Source of the DNA: Acidimicrobiales bacterium
GTDB lineage: Bacteria; Actinomycetota; Acidimicrobiia; Acidimicrobiales; MedAcidi-G1
Reading direction: 5' to 3'
Length of the DNA stretch: 64,000 nucleotides
Assembly: GCA_030748555.1 (NCBI GenBank)
Contig: JASMLT010000002.1
Location: forward strand, 20,511 to 84,510
Notes under the pieces: generated by a model
Seen by the model: only the letters and a program-made list of their open reading frames with translations
Told to the model about the DNA's origin: nothing
Database searches by the model: none
Shown here: positions 33,526 through 42,035 of the stretch, piece after piece
Layout of the letters: every line of letters begins with the position of its first letter
Numbering within the stretch: the first letter of the stretch is position 1
Made by a program: the position numbers and the translations under genes

Positions 33526-34014
33526 TTACCCCTGTTCTGTGGATTGACTACCAATCGCACCGATCTCGGTCAAATAAACAACGAGAAGATCAAGAACCAC
33601 GACTACAGCTACCTCGTTTAAAGGGTCTGGACTGTCTAAAGCTCTAGCAACAACTTCATCCACCGCTATGTCAAGGTCTGCAACTGATTCTGCTTTATTA
33701 CTTTTCGCCCTACCTTGACCTATTTCTTCTCCATATTCTGATGCCAAACCTGCTGAATCTATCGAGTCGAGCCACCAGCCAATTATTTCAAAGACCTCAT
33801 CCTTCCGCAACTGTGAAGCTGCCTCTTCAGGAAGTCTTTCTGATATCCATTCAACTGCATCATCCACTTCAAGGACAGAGGGAAACGAAACCTCGCTTAG
33901 GTTCTTCACTGTAGAAGCAACGGATATAAAGGCAATCAAAAGAACTAGCAAACATCCGAAAATCGCAAATAATAAAAGCACACTTCGGTTATAGCAACAT
34001 CCAAGTTGCATCAC
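33526..34014 (-). CDS. Membrane-anchored hypothetical protein (162 aa)
   Basis: One strong N-terminal membrane helix (SVLLLFAIFGCLLVLLIAFI, about residues 11-30). An acidic extracytoplasmic part follows (EVDDAVEWISERLPEEAASQ), and then a hydrophobic C-terminal segment (VAVVVVLDLLVVYLTEIGAI) that could be a second helix or buried strand. No domain is recognised. It is adjacent to fcl (9-base gap), so a cell-surface role is possible but not shown. ATG 34014 gives a short basic N-terminus (two Cys and an Arg) before the helix. Confidence 0.65.
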   Translation of the reverse strand: MMQLGCCYNRSVLLLFAIFGCLLVLLIAFISVASTVKNLSEVSFPSVLEVDDAVEWISERLPEEAASQLRKDEVFEIIGWWLDSIDSAGLASEYGEEIGQGRAKSNKAESVADLDIAVDEVVARALDSPDPLNEVAVVVVLDLLVVYLTEIGAIGSQSTEQG

Positions 34015-34125
34015 TCACGCTTTAAGTAAATTCTGCTTATATTTCCCCAGTTTCCCCAGTCAATTAAATCGACATTGACTCCAGAACTAGTTAAATATAG
34101 AAAAATTTAACTATTTAAAGCAGTT

Positions 34126-35241
34126 TTAAATTCCGATCCTTTGTGCTAAAAGTTCTCTGTGGTAGGTGGGGTCTCCGAACAGAAGCTCAGAACTTTTCGC
34201 TCTTTTGAAATACAGGTGTGCAGGATGCTCCCAGGTGAAACCTATACCTCCATGAATCTGAATATTTTCAGCTGTCGTATTGAAATAGGCTTCAGAGCAG
34301 TAAGCCTTTGCCAAGCTTGCTACAGAAGGTAGTTCGTCGTTCATTTCAGCAGCACACCAACCGGCGTAATAGGCAGCTGATTTAGCAGATTCAACTTCCA
34401 ATAACATGTCTGCACACTTATGTTTAATAGCCTGAAAACTACCTATTGGGCGACCAAACTGAACTCTGTCTTTAGCATATTGAACTGCTGTATCAAGACA
34501 CTGTTGGGCTCCGCCTACTTGTTCAGCTGCAAGTGCAACAGCAGCTAGATCTAGAACTTTTTCGAGAGTGCCCCAACCCTCTCCTTCTTCACCTATGAGG
34601 GTTGCTTTAACATTTTCAAAATCTAAACGTGATTGTTTTCTGGTCATATCCATGGTGGCTAGCTGTGTACGAGATAAACCGTCTGCATCACCATCAACTT
34701 TGAATAATGAAATCCCTTTGTCCGTGCAAGCTGCAACAATAATCAGAGAAGCAGCATTCCCATCAAGGACATACATTTTTGTTCCATTAAGTTCCCAAGT
34801 GTCACCCGAAGCAGTAGCAAGCATTGTTATGCCATCACTTCCCCATTTTCCACTTTCTTCTGTGAAGGCCAAAGTAGCAATCGTCTCACCGCTTGCTATC
34901 CCTGGGAGAAGCTCGGCCTTCGCCGCATCGTCACCTGAATGAATGAGGGTATTAGCCGCAAGAACAACAGTTGAAAAGAAAGGTGAGCACAGTAAAGCTC
35001 TTCCCATCTCCTCCAAAACCACGATTAGTTCGACGTATCCGAAACCTTGTCCTCCGTACTCTTCAGGAATTATGAGGCTTTGAAGACCTAACTGTTCAGC
35101 CATCATTGACCATGTTTCCGAGTCATATCCAAGATCAGTTTCCATCAGTTCTCTGACTTTTGACTCAGGCGAATAACTCTCCATGAATTGATTAACGAAT
35201 TCCCGTAGCTGTTCCTGTTCCTCTGTAAAAGCAAAATTCAC
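34126..35241 (-). CDS. Acyl-CoA dehydrogenase family protein
   Basis: 371 aa flavoprotein of the acyl-CoA dehydrogenase fold: N-terminal helical domain (MNFAFTEEQEQLREFVNQFM), FAD/substrate segment LAFTEESGKWG, KMYVLDGNAASLIIVAA in the beta domain, DRVQFGRPIGSFQAIKHKCA and the C-terminal IQIHGGIGFTWEHPAHLYFK. The last is the actinobacterial FadE type that often works as one half of an alpha2-beta2 enzyme; the catalytic Glu of single-subunit enzymes is not at its usual place in the C-terminal region. A partner subunit is not adjacent. It acts on CoA thioesters of a fatty acid or a sterol/aromatic side chain; which one is unknown. Confidence 0.9.
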   Translation of the reverse strand: MNFAFTEEQEQLREFVNQFMESYSPESKVRELMETDLGYDSETWSMMAEQLGLQSLIIPEEYGGQGFGYVELIVVLEEMGRALLCSPFFSTVVLAANTLIHSGDDAAKAELLPGIASGETIATLAFTEESGKWGSDGITMLATASGDTWELNGTKMYVLDGNAASLIIVAACTDKGISLFKVDGDADGLSRTQLATMDMTRKQSRLDFENVKATLIGEEGEGWGTLEKVLDLAAVALAAEQVGGAQQCLDTAVQYAKDRVQFGRPIGSFQAIKHKCADMLLEVESAKSAAYYAGWCAAEMNDELPSVASLAKAYCSEAYFNTTAENIQIHGGIGFTWEHPAHLYFKRAKSSELLFGDPTYHRELLAQRIGI

Positions 35242-35352
35242 TTTTTGGCTCCTTAAATCTAATATCAGGAAATATACACTTATTTAAATTTCAATACTCG
35301 ACGTTATCGGGGTGAAACCACTCTTGGTTCCTCATTGCTAACATGAGTCATA

Positions 35353-36054
35353 ATGGATAATAACGAAAAACCAGAGCAAATACCCTCTTCGCCTTTTTCA
35401 TCACCTTGTTCTCACTCAGATCACCCTAAAACTGGGGTTCCTGGCGTTTCTTTGCATTATTGTGACACTCAGTCTGAAATTCATAGAATCGTCGTTGGCG
35501 ATTTGGACAATAACGTTTTTTTTCTGCGTTGCCGTGAAACAGGTGAAAGCGTCCTTATTGATGCTGCAAATGAACACGATAAATTACTTGATTTATGCAA
35601 GGCTCTAAACGTAAAAACAGTTCTAGAAACTCACGGACACTGGGATCACATACAGGCTGTTCCCGCCATTAGGGAAGCCGGATACGAAGTCGGTGTAACA
35701 AATGCCGATGCAGAAATGCTCCCAAGCTATGACTACCTACTCGAAGATCAATCTGTTATCGAAATAGGGCGACTCCGACTTCACACAATCATGACCCCTG
35801 GACACACGCCAGGATCTATCTGTTTTCGTTTGGAAGACTCTCCTATTCTTTTTTCAGGGGACACGCTTTTCCCTGGAGGGCCGGGAACTACAGAATTCGA
35901 AGGCGGTGATTTTGAACAAATAATTCAATCCATAGATAGTCGTCTCTTTAGCCAACTTTCCCCAGAAACTTTAGTTCTGCCAGGCCATGGGAATGACACA
36001 ACTATTGCGAATGAAAGCCCTTTCTTAGATGAATGGGCGGCTCGAGGCTGGTGA
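35353..36054 (+). CDS. MBL-fold metallo-hydrolase (glyoxalase II-like)
   Basis: 233 aa. Zinc ligands are in ETHGHWDHIQAV (HxHxDH), the later His of MTPGHTPGSICF, the Asp of LFSGDTLFPGGPG and the His of VLPGHGNDT. The layout matches hydroxyacylglutathione hydrolase-type MBL enzymes, though many relatives hydrolyse other thioesters or lactones. The N-terminal about 40 residues (SPFSSPCSHSDHPKTGVPG) are unusually Ser/Pro/His rich. The stop overlaps the next gene's GTG start (GTGA at 36051-36054), implying co-translation. A detoxification role is plausible, without proof of substrate. Confidence 0.87.
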   Translation: MDNNEKPEQIPSSPFSSPCSHSDHPKTGVPGVSLHYCDTQSEIHRIVVGDLDNNVFFLRCRETGESVLIDAANEHDKLLDLCKALNVKTVLETHGHWDHIQAVPAIREAGYEVGVTNADAEMLPSYDYLLEDQSVIEIGRLRLHTIMTPGHTPGSICFRLEDSPILFSGDTLFPGGPGTTEFEGGDFEQIIQSIDSRLFSQLSPETLVLPGHGNDTTIANESPFLDEWAARGW

Positions 36055-36446
36055 GACAGAACCCGTCAGCACTTCCAGCTGACGAGAGGCCTTTCGACTA
36101 CACACCTATTCATACATGGAAACTACCTGACACTCCTTTAAGGGATAAAAATATAGCTGCACAAGCATGGATAGAAGCTCCAAAAAGCCTTCTGTCATCT
36201 GGAGATGATCTGGGGTCGGTAAAAATTGCTTATAAACGAAAAATCGGCAAATGGTTGCTTTGGCGCGCTGGACCCGCTCGCCGAAGTGATGCTAGGTATG
36301 TAGCTGTATCACTTGACGAGAATCAGGAAATCTGCACCTTTCGAATTTTTCCTGACGGCACAGGAAATGGCATAGGAGGTGATGGTAAGAATTACACGAA
36401 TTTTAGAGCTTGGAAAATATCTCTCAAAAGCAGGTTACATAATTAA
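36051..36446 (+). CDS. Conserved hypothetical protein (131 aa)
   Basis: I prefer GTG 36051, which overlaps the MBL stop by 4 bases, over ATG 36033. The product has PADERPFDYTPIHTWKLPDT near the N-terminus and KIGKWLLWRAGPARRSDARY in the middle. No catalytic motif or membrane helix is visible. Its close link to the MBL enzyme suggests a partner protein. The KWLLWRAGPAR segment is reminiscent of small lipid- or nucleotide-binding families, but I would not name one. The downstream gap to sufC is 46 bases. Confidence 0.7.
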   Translation: MRQNPSALPADERPFDYTPIHTWKLPDTPLRDKNIAAQAWIEAPKSLLSSGDDLGSVKIAYKRKIGKWLLWRAGPARRSDARYVAVSLDENQEICTFRIFPDGTGNGIGGDGKNYTNFRAWKISLKSRLHN

Positions 36447-36492
36447 ACCTATACAGATAGTGGTAATTAAAAGCTCTCAATAGACTTACAAC

Positions 36493-37260
36493 GTGCCAAA
36501 CCCCAGCCAACCATTATTTGAAATTGATGACTTGCATGCTTCTGCCGAAGACGGGACAAGTATTCTCAACGGGATAGATCTCACTATCAATAAAGGCGAG
36601 ATCCATGCCCTGATGGGTCCAAACGGCTCCGGAAAATCAACTCTCGCTTCTGTTCTGCTAGGCAGTCCGGAATACTCAATTACAAAAGGCTCAATACGCT
36701 TCCGCGGTGAAGATATAACAAGTTGGTCTACAGAAATGCGTGGAAAGTCTGGTATTTTCTTAGCTTTTCAATACCCGCATGAAGTAGCTGGGGTCTCAGT
36801 AATTAACTTTCTACGACAGGCACTTTCGGCACGTAAAGATATGAAAATGTCGGTGTTGGAATTAAGGCTTTCGATCATGGAGTGGTTGGAAAGGTTAAAC
36901 ATGGATCCTTCATTCGCCGAGCGTTATTTAAACGAGGGGTTTTCAGGTGGAGAGAAAAAAAGAAACGAGATCCTCCAGATGGCAATACTCGAGCCTGAAA
37001 TGGCAATTCTAGATGAAACAGATTCAGGATTGGACATTGATGCTTTGACCACGGTTGCCAATGGTGTATCAAAAGTCCGTCAGGAAAACCCTGATTTAGG
37101 CGTTCTTGCTATTACCCACTATCAAAGACTCTTGGATCATCTAGATCCGGATTTTGTTCATGTGATTTTAGACGGGCAAATCGTGGCGAAAGGTGGAACC
37201 GAGATAGCTAAAGAACTTGAATCCTCCGGATATGAGTCCTTTCGGAGTGTCAAGCAATGA
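36493..37260 (+). CDS. sufC: Fe-S cluster assembly ATPase SufC (copy 1)
   Basis: 255 aa ABC-type ATPase of the SUF system. GPNGSGKSTLASVLLG (Walker A), FSGGEKKRNEILQM (SufC signature), MAILDETDSGLDIDAL (Walker B) and ITHYQRLLDHL are present. The start is GTG 36493. Its stop overlaps the sufS start by ATGA. SufC works in a SufBC2D complex, but no sufB lies next to this copy. The typical bacterial order is sufBDCSU; here the C-S-U part is separate from D. It likely works with the sufD at 40331 and a SufB elsewhere. A second, distinct SufC lies at 39283. Confidence 0.95.
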   Translation: MPNPSQPLFEIDDLHASAEDGTSILNGIDLTINKGEIHALMGPNGSGKSTLASVLLGSPEYSITKGSIRFRGEDITSWSTEMRGKSGIFLAFQYPHEVAGVSVINFLRQALSARKDMKMSVLELRLSIMEWLERLNMDPSFAERYLNEGFSGGEKKRNEILQMAILEPEMAILDETDSGLDIDALTTVANGVSKVRQENPDLGVLAITHYQRLLDHLDPDFVHVILDGQIVAKGGTEIAKELESSGYESFRSVKQ

Positions 37261-38495
37261 CTGGAAATACTTTCGAATCTGAAAAAATCAAAGGAGACTT
37301 CCCCCTTCTTGAACGCGAGGTTAATGGAAAACCAATTGTTTACCTAGATTCTGCGGCAACTTCTCAAAAGCCAATCGAGGTAATTGACAGGATGACAGAC
37401 TATTACAAGCAGATAAACGCAAACGTTCACAGGGGTGCCTATCACATAGCAGAACTTGCGACTTCCGAGATGGAAGAGACACGTGCCAAAGTGTCCCGCT
37501 TTATTAATGCCTCTTCCGAAAAAGAAATTGTCTTCACTAAAAATGCAACAGAAGCAATAAATCTAGTTGCTTACACTTGGGCGAGAAGTCAGCTTAAAGA
37601 AGGGGACGTGATCCTTTTAAGTTCGCTGGAACATCATTCAAATATAGTTCCGTGGCACCAACTCTCCAGCGAACGCAATATCGAAATTCGTTGGATACCT
37701 ATAACACAAGACGGCCAACTCGACCTAAGCAGTATTGATGAATTATTAGCTGGTGTAAAACTTTTATGCGTATCAGCAGTGTCTAATGCTTTAGGAACGA
37801 TAAACCCTGTAAAGCAACTAGCCGATGCGGCCCATAAGGTGGGAGCCATTTGTCTCGTTGATGCCTGCCAGTCGGTTCCACATTTTGAAACTGACGTGGA
37901 AGAATTGGGAGCTGACTTTCTAGCTTTCAGCGGACATAAAATGTGTGGCCCTACCGGCGTTGGTGTTCTTTGGGGTCGTTTAGAGATCCTGGAAAAAATG
38001 CCACCCTTTCTCGGTGGAGGTGAAATGATTCTTAATGTAACTTCAGATGGTTTCACCACTAATGAGGTTCCTTGGAAGTTCGAAGCCGGGACTCCGCCCA
38101 TTGCTGAAATAATCGGCTTAGGTGTTGCTGTCAGCTATCTGGAAAGAATTGGGATGGAAGCCATTAGGGAACATGAGCAGAATCTGACCTCTTACGCTCT
38201 TGATCTGTTAACTGACAGATTCGGAGATGATTTGACAATATATGGGCCTGAAGCAGCAGTTAACAGGTCAGGAGTTATTTCGTTCTCTTATCGCGACATT
38301 CATCCGCATGACGTAAGTCAGGTGCTGGACCAGTACGGAGTTTGCGTTAGAGCTGGTCACCATTGCTGCAAACCTTTGATGACATTGTTAGGAGTCAATG
38401 CCACCGCCAGAGCTTCTCTGTACATCTATAATGGTGAGTCGGACATAGAGGTTCTAGCCGACGCTATAGATGAAGTTGGAAAGATTTTTAGTTAA
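37257..38495 (+). CDS. sufS: Cysteine desulfurase SufS
   Basis: 412 aa class-V PLP enzyme that transfers sulfane sulfur from cysteine into the SUF machinery. The N-terminal NGKPIVYLDSAATSQKP, VNAS-KEIVFTKNATEAIN, the His in SLEHHSNIVPW, the PLP Lys in FSGHKMCGPTGVGVLWG (near residue 228) and the catalytic-Cys loop CVRAGHHCCKPL (near residue 370) are all seen. The doubled Cys replaces the usual Cys-Ala. It is ATGA-overlapped with sufC and 17 bases from sufU, whose product accepts the persulfide. Confidence 0.95.
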   Translation: MTGNTFESEKIKGDFPLLEREVNGKPIVYLDSAATSQKPIEVIDRMTDYYKQINANVHRGAYHIAELATSEMEETRAKVSRFINASSEKEIVFTKNATEAINLVAYTWARSQLKEGDVILLSSLEHHSNIVPWHQLSSERNIEIRWIPITQDGQLDLSSIDELLAGVKLLCVSAVSNALGTINPVKQLADAAHKVGAICLVDACQSVPHFETDVEELGADFLAFSGHKMCGPTGVGVLWGRLEILEKMPPFLGGGEMILNVTSDGFTTNEVPWKFEAGTPPIAEIIGLGVAVSYLERIGMEAIREHEQNLTSYALDLLTDRFGDDLTIYGPEAAVNRSGVISFSYRDIHPHDVSQVLDQYGVCVRAGHHCCKPLMTLLGVNATARASLYIYNGESDIEVLADAIDEVGKIFS

Positions 38496-38512
38496 CCAGA
38501 TCTGGAGAAATT

Positions 38513-38974
38513 GTGCCTGGGCTTGAAGATTTATATAAAGAGATAATTCTTGATCATTATAAGAACCCTCGCAACCAAGGCGAGCTTCCAGTGCCTCCAG
38601 CAGTTATGGAAGAAGGTTTTAATCCTCTCTGTGGTGACGAGGTTAAAGTTTATGTACTTACCGATGGAGATGTGATCAAAGATATACGAATAGTTTGTCA
38701 GGGTTGTTCCATAAGTCAGGCGTCTGCATCGATGATGGCGGAATCAGTTATCGACAAAACTTTAGAAGAAGCAAAGAATTTGATTGAAAAATTCAAAGAA
38801 ATGATGTCTGTTCATGAAAGCAATCTGGGCTCCGCTGAACTATCTGAAGACAATAACGAAAATTCTTTAGGAGACCTGCAAGCGTTAAAAGGTGTTGTCA
38901 AATATCCGGTGAGAATCAAGTGTGCAACCTTGGGTTGGAATGCCTTCGATCAAATAATTGGCTCTAAAGAATAA
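38513..38974 (+). CDS. sufU: SufU sulfur-relay / Fe-S scaffold-like protein
   Basis: 153 aa, starting at GTG 38513. Zinc/persulfide ligands are in NPLCGDEVKVYV, CQGCSISQASASMM and VRIKCATLGW (three Cys with the Asp of CGDE). This is the Gram-positive SufU type that accepts sulfur from SufS. LYKEIILDHYKNPRNQGEL is the standard N-terminus. It is the last gene of the plus-strand SUF cluster and is convergent with the PCD gene (11 bases). An acidic insert (SEDNNENSLG) lies before the last Cys. Confidence 0.93.
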   Translation: MPGLEDLYKEIILDHYKNPRNQGELPVPPAVMEEGFNPLCGDEVKVYVLTDGDVIKDIRIVCQGCSISQASASMMAESVIDKTLEEAKNLIEKFKEMMSVHESNLGSAELSEDNNENSLGDLQALKGVVKYPVRIKCATLGWNAFDQIIGSKE

Positions 38975-38985
38975 CTTGGAGCTTT

Positions 38986-39276
38986 CTAATCCCCAATAAC
39001 TGATTCAACCTCTTCTACAAATCTTTGGTCAAGGTGAGTCAAACCATTAGCTGAATGAGTGGAAATCTGAATTGACACTTTATTCCAAGAGTTTGACCAA
39101 TCAGGATGGTGGTCTAGAGTCTCAGCTATCTCGGCCACCTGGATCATAAAGTCGAATGCTTCTTTGAAGTCCTGAAATTCAAAAAAACGCCTTAAACACT
39201 CGTCGTTATGTTCCCATTTGGGAAATGTTTTCAATAAAGTTTCCAACTCTTCTGGCTTTAACAATTGATCTTGCAC
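38986..39276 (-). CDS. Pterin-4a-carbinolamine dehydratase family protein
   Basis: 96 aa, start GTG 39276. TLDHHPDWSNSWNKVSIQIS contains the conserved HHP-x2-N/W pterin-binding segment, and HSANGLTHLDQRFVEEVE follows. Members dehydrate 4a-hydroxytetrahydropterin in aromatic amino acid hydroxylation, but bacterial copies often lack a hydroxylase partner and have unknown roles. It lies 6 bases from the sufC copy 2 gene and is co-transcribed with it. Pairing with SUF genes suggests a role unrelated to phenylalanine hydroxylase. Confidence 0.88.
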   Translation of the reverse strand: MQDQLLKPEELETLLKTFPKWEHNDECLRRFFEFQDFKEAFDFMIQVAEIAETLDHHPDWSNSWNKVSIQISTHSANGLTHLDQRFVEEVESVIGD

Positions 39277-39282
39277 TTCTAC

Positions 39283-40020
39283 CTACTTTGAAAACTTTTG
39301 ATATCCGTCTTTTTCTAACTGCAACGCCAGTTCTGCTGGTCCGGTCTCTACTATGCGTCCATCTACCAGCACATGAACTTGATCAGGTTTGAGAATGTCT
39401 AACAAACGATTGAAATGGGTTATTGCCAGCACACCTAGTCTGTCACCTTTTGCAGCTCTGTTGATTCTTTCTGCGACTAAGGCAAGTGAATCTACATCTA
39501 ATCCGGAATCTATTTCATCCAATATCGCATATTTGGCTTCAGAAACTAAAAGTTGAAGGGTTTCATTTCTTTTCTTCTCCCCACCTGACAGATCGACATT
39601 CAACTCTCTGTCTAAAAGACTTTCATCTATTCCCAGATTCGCTGCTTCCTCGCGAAGTGATGACAGTGATTCTTGCGGGTCGAGTTCAGATGCAACTGCT
39701 ACTTCAGTGAGCAAGTCAGAGATTTTCACACCAGGCACTTCTATGGGGTGTTGCAGAACTATGAACATGCCCGCTTGGGCGCGCTCCCATGTTTGAAGAG
39801 AAAGAACATCCAAACCATCAATCGTGATTGAACCAGAAGTCACTTCAAAGCCTGGACGACCCATTAGGACATGAGCAAGAGTTGATTTCCCAGAACCATT
39901 TGGGCCCATTATCGCATGCACTTCTGAGGGTTTGATTTGGATATCTACGCCATTAAGAACTTTTTTACCGCCCGCTGTAGCACAAAGCCCTTCAATATTA
40001 AGTAATTTTTCGTTTGTCAT
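39283..40020 (-). CDS. sufC: Fe-S cluster assembly ATPase SufC (copy 2)
   Basis: 245 aa, a second SufC that differs clearly from copy 1. GPNGSGKSTLAHVLMG (Walker A), DLSGGEKKRNETLQLL, AILDEIDSGLDVDSLA and ITHFNRLLDIL are the same motif set. It overlaps the Rieske gene start by ATGA and ends near the PCD gene. The two SufC proteins within 3 kb face each other on opposite strands. Either one partners SufBC2D and the other another complex, or both form a heterogeneous ATPase. No sufB is seen in either cluster. Confidence 0.93.
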   Translation of the reverse strand: MTNEKLLNIEGLCATAGGKKVLNGVDIQIKPSEVHAIMGPNGSGKSTLAHVLMGRPGFEVTSGSITIDGLDVLSLQTWERAQAGMFIVLQHPIEVPGVKISDLLTEVAVASELDPQESLSSLREEAANLGIDESLLDRELNVDLSGGEKKRNETLQLLVSEAKYAILDEIDSGLDVDSLALVAERINRAAKGDRLGVLAITHFNRLLDILKPDQVHVLVDGRIVETGPAELALQLEKDGYQKFSK

Positions 40021-40334
40021 TCGACCACCAACACAACGTCGTTATCAATGATGCGAACTTCGTAGGTTTTTACACTTTTCGTAGCTGGAAGACTGAGAGC
40101 CTCACCTGTCTCCAAGGAAAAGAGGCTCCCATGTTTCCAACATTCCAATGCACATTCGTCAATGTCGACCTCCCCTTCTGACAGGGAAACGTCTTCATGG
40201 CTGCAGATGTCATCTAGTGCGTAAATTCTCTCATTCAGTAAGACAATCGATAGTTTTTTTCCTTCTATCTCAATGCGTCGAGGAGATGCCTCTTCTAGAT
40301 CTGTTAAATCACAAATCTTTAATTCTTTCATCAC
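40017..40334 (-). CDS. Small Rieske [2Fe-2S] ferredoxin of the SUF locus
   Basis: 105 aa. The Rieske ligands are C-x-H in DICSHEDVSL and C-x2-H in CWKHGSLF. It overlaps sufD (40331) and sufC copy 2 by 4 bases each. Rieske ferredoxins between sufD and sufC are a common actinobacterial arrangement, likely donating electrons in cluster assembly. It is too small to be an oxygenase. It is distinct from the Rieske domains at 14.8-19.2 kb. Confidence 0.9.
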   Translation of the reverse strand: MMKELKICDLTDLEEASPRRIEIEGKKLSIVLLNERIYALDDICSHEDVSLSEGEVDIDECALECWKHGSLFSLETGEALSLPATKSVKTYEVRIIDNDVVLVVE

Positions 40335-41602
40335 TCCCCCTGATCCCTAAAACGGCTTTGCAATATTTCTGTCATTATGGAGTCGATTTCTTTTACAAGC
40401 AGAGGGTCGTCTACTTTTGAAGTAACTTCATCAAAAAAGCCCGCTATTATCAAACGTTCCGCTGCTGAGGTTTCGATTCCTTTGCTCTCTAAATAAAACA
40501 GTTGTTCTTCATCTATTCCTGAAACAGTTGATGCATGGTTGCAAACCACATCATTGGTTTCTATTTCAAGATTAGGGACGCTTTCAGCCCAAGCATTTTC
40601 AGAAAGTTTTATATTTCTATTCGTCTGTTGAGCTTTTGTTCCAACTGCTTCAGGCAGGACTTTTATCAGACCTGAATAGATTGACCTTGAATCCCCGTCT
40701 AAAGCTCCTTTGAAAAGCAACTTGCTGGTTGTATTCGGAGCTTCGTGTTTTTGAAAAGTACGGAAATCTAAAGTTTGTTCCTCATTTCCAAAATATGCAG
40801 CTGATAAATAGGCCTCTGACCCTCTCCCTTTGAGCTCGCAGCGTATTTCGCTTCGTGCATAGTCGCCTCCGAAGGCAGCGGCAAATATTTCAACGCAAGA
40901 GTCTTTTTCTAGTTGGAAGTTCTGTTTGGCGACCTGCCACGTTTTTTCTCCCAAGTCTTGCACAACACGATGCATCAAACGGCTGCTCTGACCAACGTGG
41001 GCATCCAAAATGGGAACTGAGAGAGACTCGCCACTATTAGACAAGTGATGTTCGATTATTTTCGCTTCAGAGTTCTCACCCAAATTGACAACAATTCTCG
41101 GGCATGCAACTGATCCGGCGGTGACAGATTGAACTTTTATGTATATCGGCGATTCGAGAGTCACTCCATCTGGCACGTGTATCAGTAAAATTTCAGGATT
41201 GTATGAATGATTTAAACAATCGAAAAAATCTTTAGGCTTACTAAGGTGTTTTTCAATGTGAGCTAGATCTGCACCCATATTGGCTAAAGAACCTACATAC
41301 ACTCCAGAAGAATCTGAAAGAGTGCTGACTTTTTGCCCTGTCAACCAACCATCAGTAATCTCTACCAACTCCGACTGTTCGAGGTCTAGAAAACTTGGTT
41401 CAGTTTTTTTGTCAGAAGGATTTTTAAGAGAAGGTGTAAGGGATTCCAAGTCCAGGTCAAAAATTTTCGAGTACTTCCACACCTCTTGTCCTGGGTTTGG
41501 AAATTCAGTTTTTGAAAGTTGTTCTAACGCCGAATTACGCGCTTCACTGAGTGGAGCAGTGTCTGGAAAAAAATCTTCGATTTGATTAGGAAAAGGGTTC
41601 AA
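40331..41602 (-). CDS. sufD: Fe-S cluster assembly protein SufD
   Basis: 423 aa SufB/SufD-family beta-helix protein. The C-terminal VVCNHASTVSGIDEEQLFYL is the SufD version (SufB usually has VEHEATTSKIxEDQLFY). EIIEHHLSNSG-type core strands are present. The N-terminus is short and acidic. It is the first gene of the minus-strand SUF operon (sufD, Rieske, sufC copy 2, PCD). With SufC it normally needs SufB, which is absent from this window. A BldC-like regulator gene lies 90 bases upstream. Confidence 0.88.
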   Translation of the reverse strand: MNPFPNQIEDFFPDTAPLSEARNSALEQLSKTEFPNPGQEVWKYSKIFDLDLESLTPSLKNPSDKKTEPSFLDLEQSELVEITDGWLTGQKVSTLSDSSGVYVGSLANMGADLAHIEKHLSKPKDFFDCLNHSYNPEILLIHVPDGVTLESPIYIKVQSVTAGSVACPRIVVNLGENSEAKIIEHHLSNSGESLSVPILDAHVGQSSRLMHRVVQDLGEKTWQVAKQNFQLEKDSCVEIFAAAFGGDYARSEIRCELKGRGSEAYLSAAYFGNEEQTLDFRTFQKHEAPNTTSKLLFKGALDGDSRSIYSGLIKVLPEAVGTKAQQTNRNIKLSENAWAESVPNLEIETNDVVCNHASTVSGIDEEQLFYLESKGIETSAAERLIIAGFFDEVTSKVDDPLLVKEIDSIMTEILQSRFRDQGE

Positions 41603-41692
41603 TTAAAACCTGCTGGGTAATATTTTCGGAAATTATTCCTTTGAATTTACCCTACCTGTATAGGAATAATTTGCTTTATGCAGGGTATTTGG

Positions 41693-41923
41693 TCACTCTT
41701 GAATCAAATGGGATAGAGAACCTGGTTCTATGCGGCAAGTTCTCTCAAAATCTTCTAATTCACTTTCTTTAAGTCTTATAACTCTTCCCATTCGGTATGC
41801 CGGCAAGCGACCTTCATCTATAAACCTGTACAGGGTGGCTGTCGTAACACCTAGACGTTCGGCGGCTTCATTACTGCTCATCCATTTAACTCTCAGGTTC
41901 GAAGTCGTTGATTCCTCATCCAT
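41693..41923 (-). CDS. BldC/excisionase-like MerR-type DNA-binding protein
   Basis: 76 aa. The core MSSNEAAERLGVTTATLYRF with FIDEGRLPAYRMGRVIRLKE is a winged HTH of the excisionase/MerR class, closest in form to actinobacterial BldC-like regulators. There is no effector domain. BldC binds DNA as side-by-side oligomers to control development or stress genes. It lies upstream of sufD on the same strand (90-base gap), so it may be transcribed into the SUF operon or control it. There is no integrase nearby, so a phage excisionase is unlikely. Confidence 0.85.
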   Translation of the reverse strand: MDEESTTSNLRVKWMSSNEAAERLGVTTATLYRFIDEGRLPAYRMGRVIRLKESELEDFERTCRIEPGSLSHLIQE

Positions 41924-42035
41924 TTTTGAATGTTAGACCATCTAAAAATCGATCCTATGCATACTTATTTCATTTTCCCTTGATCCAAAAATTTTGTGAT
42001 TTCGGCTTCAAGGCGTATGGTTTGCATGTCGGCAA

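Noticed and set aside
34089-34112. AGTTAAAT...ATTTAACT palindrome as terminator of the acyl-CoA dehydrogenase
   Set aside because: The 8-bp stem is entirely A/T rich with one G-C pair at the end, and no U-tract follows on the minus strand. In AT-rich sequence it may be chance.
41693-41923. Phage excisionase / integrated element
   Set aside because: There is no integrase, attachment repeat or tRNA end here; the protein resembles chromosomal BldC-like regulators.
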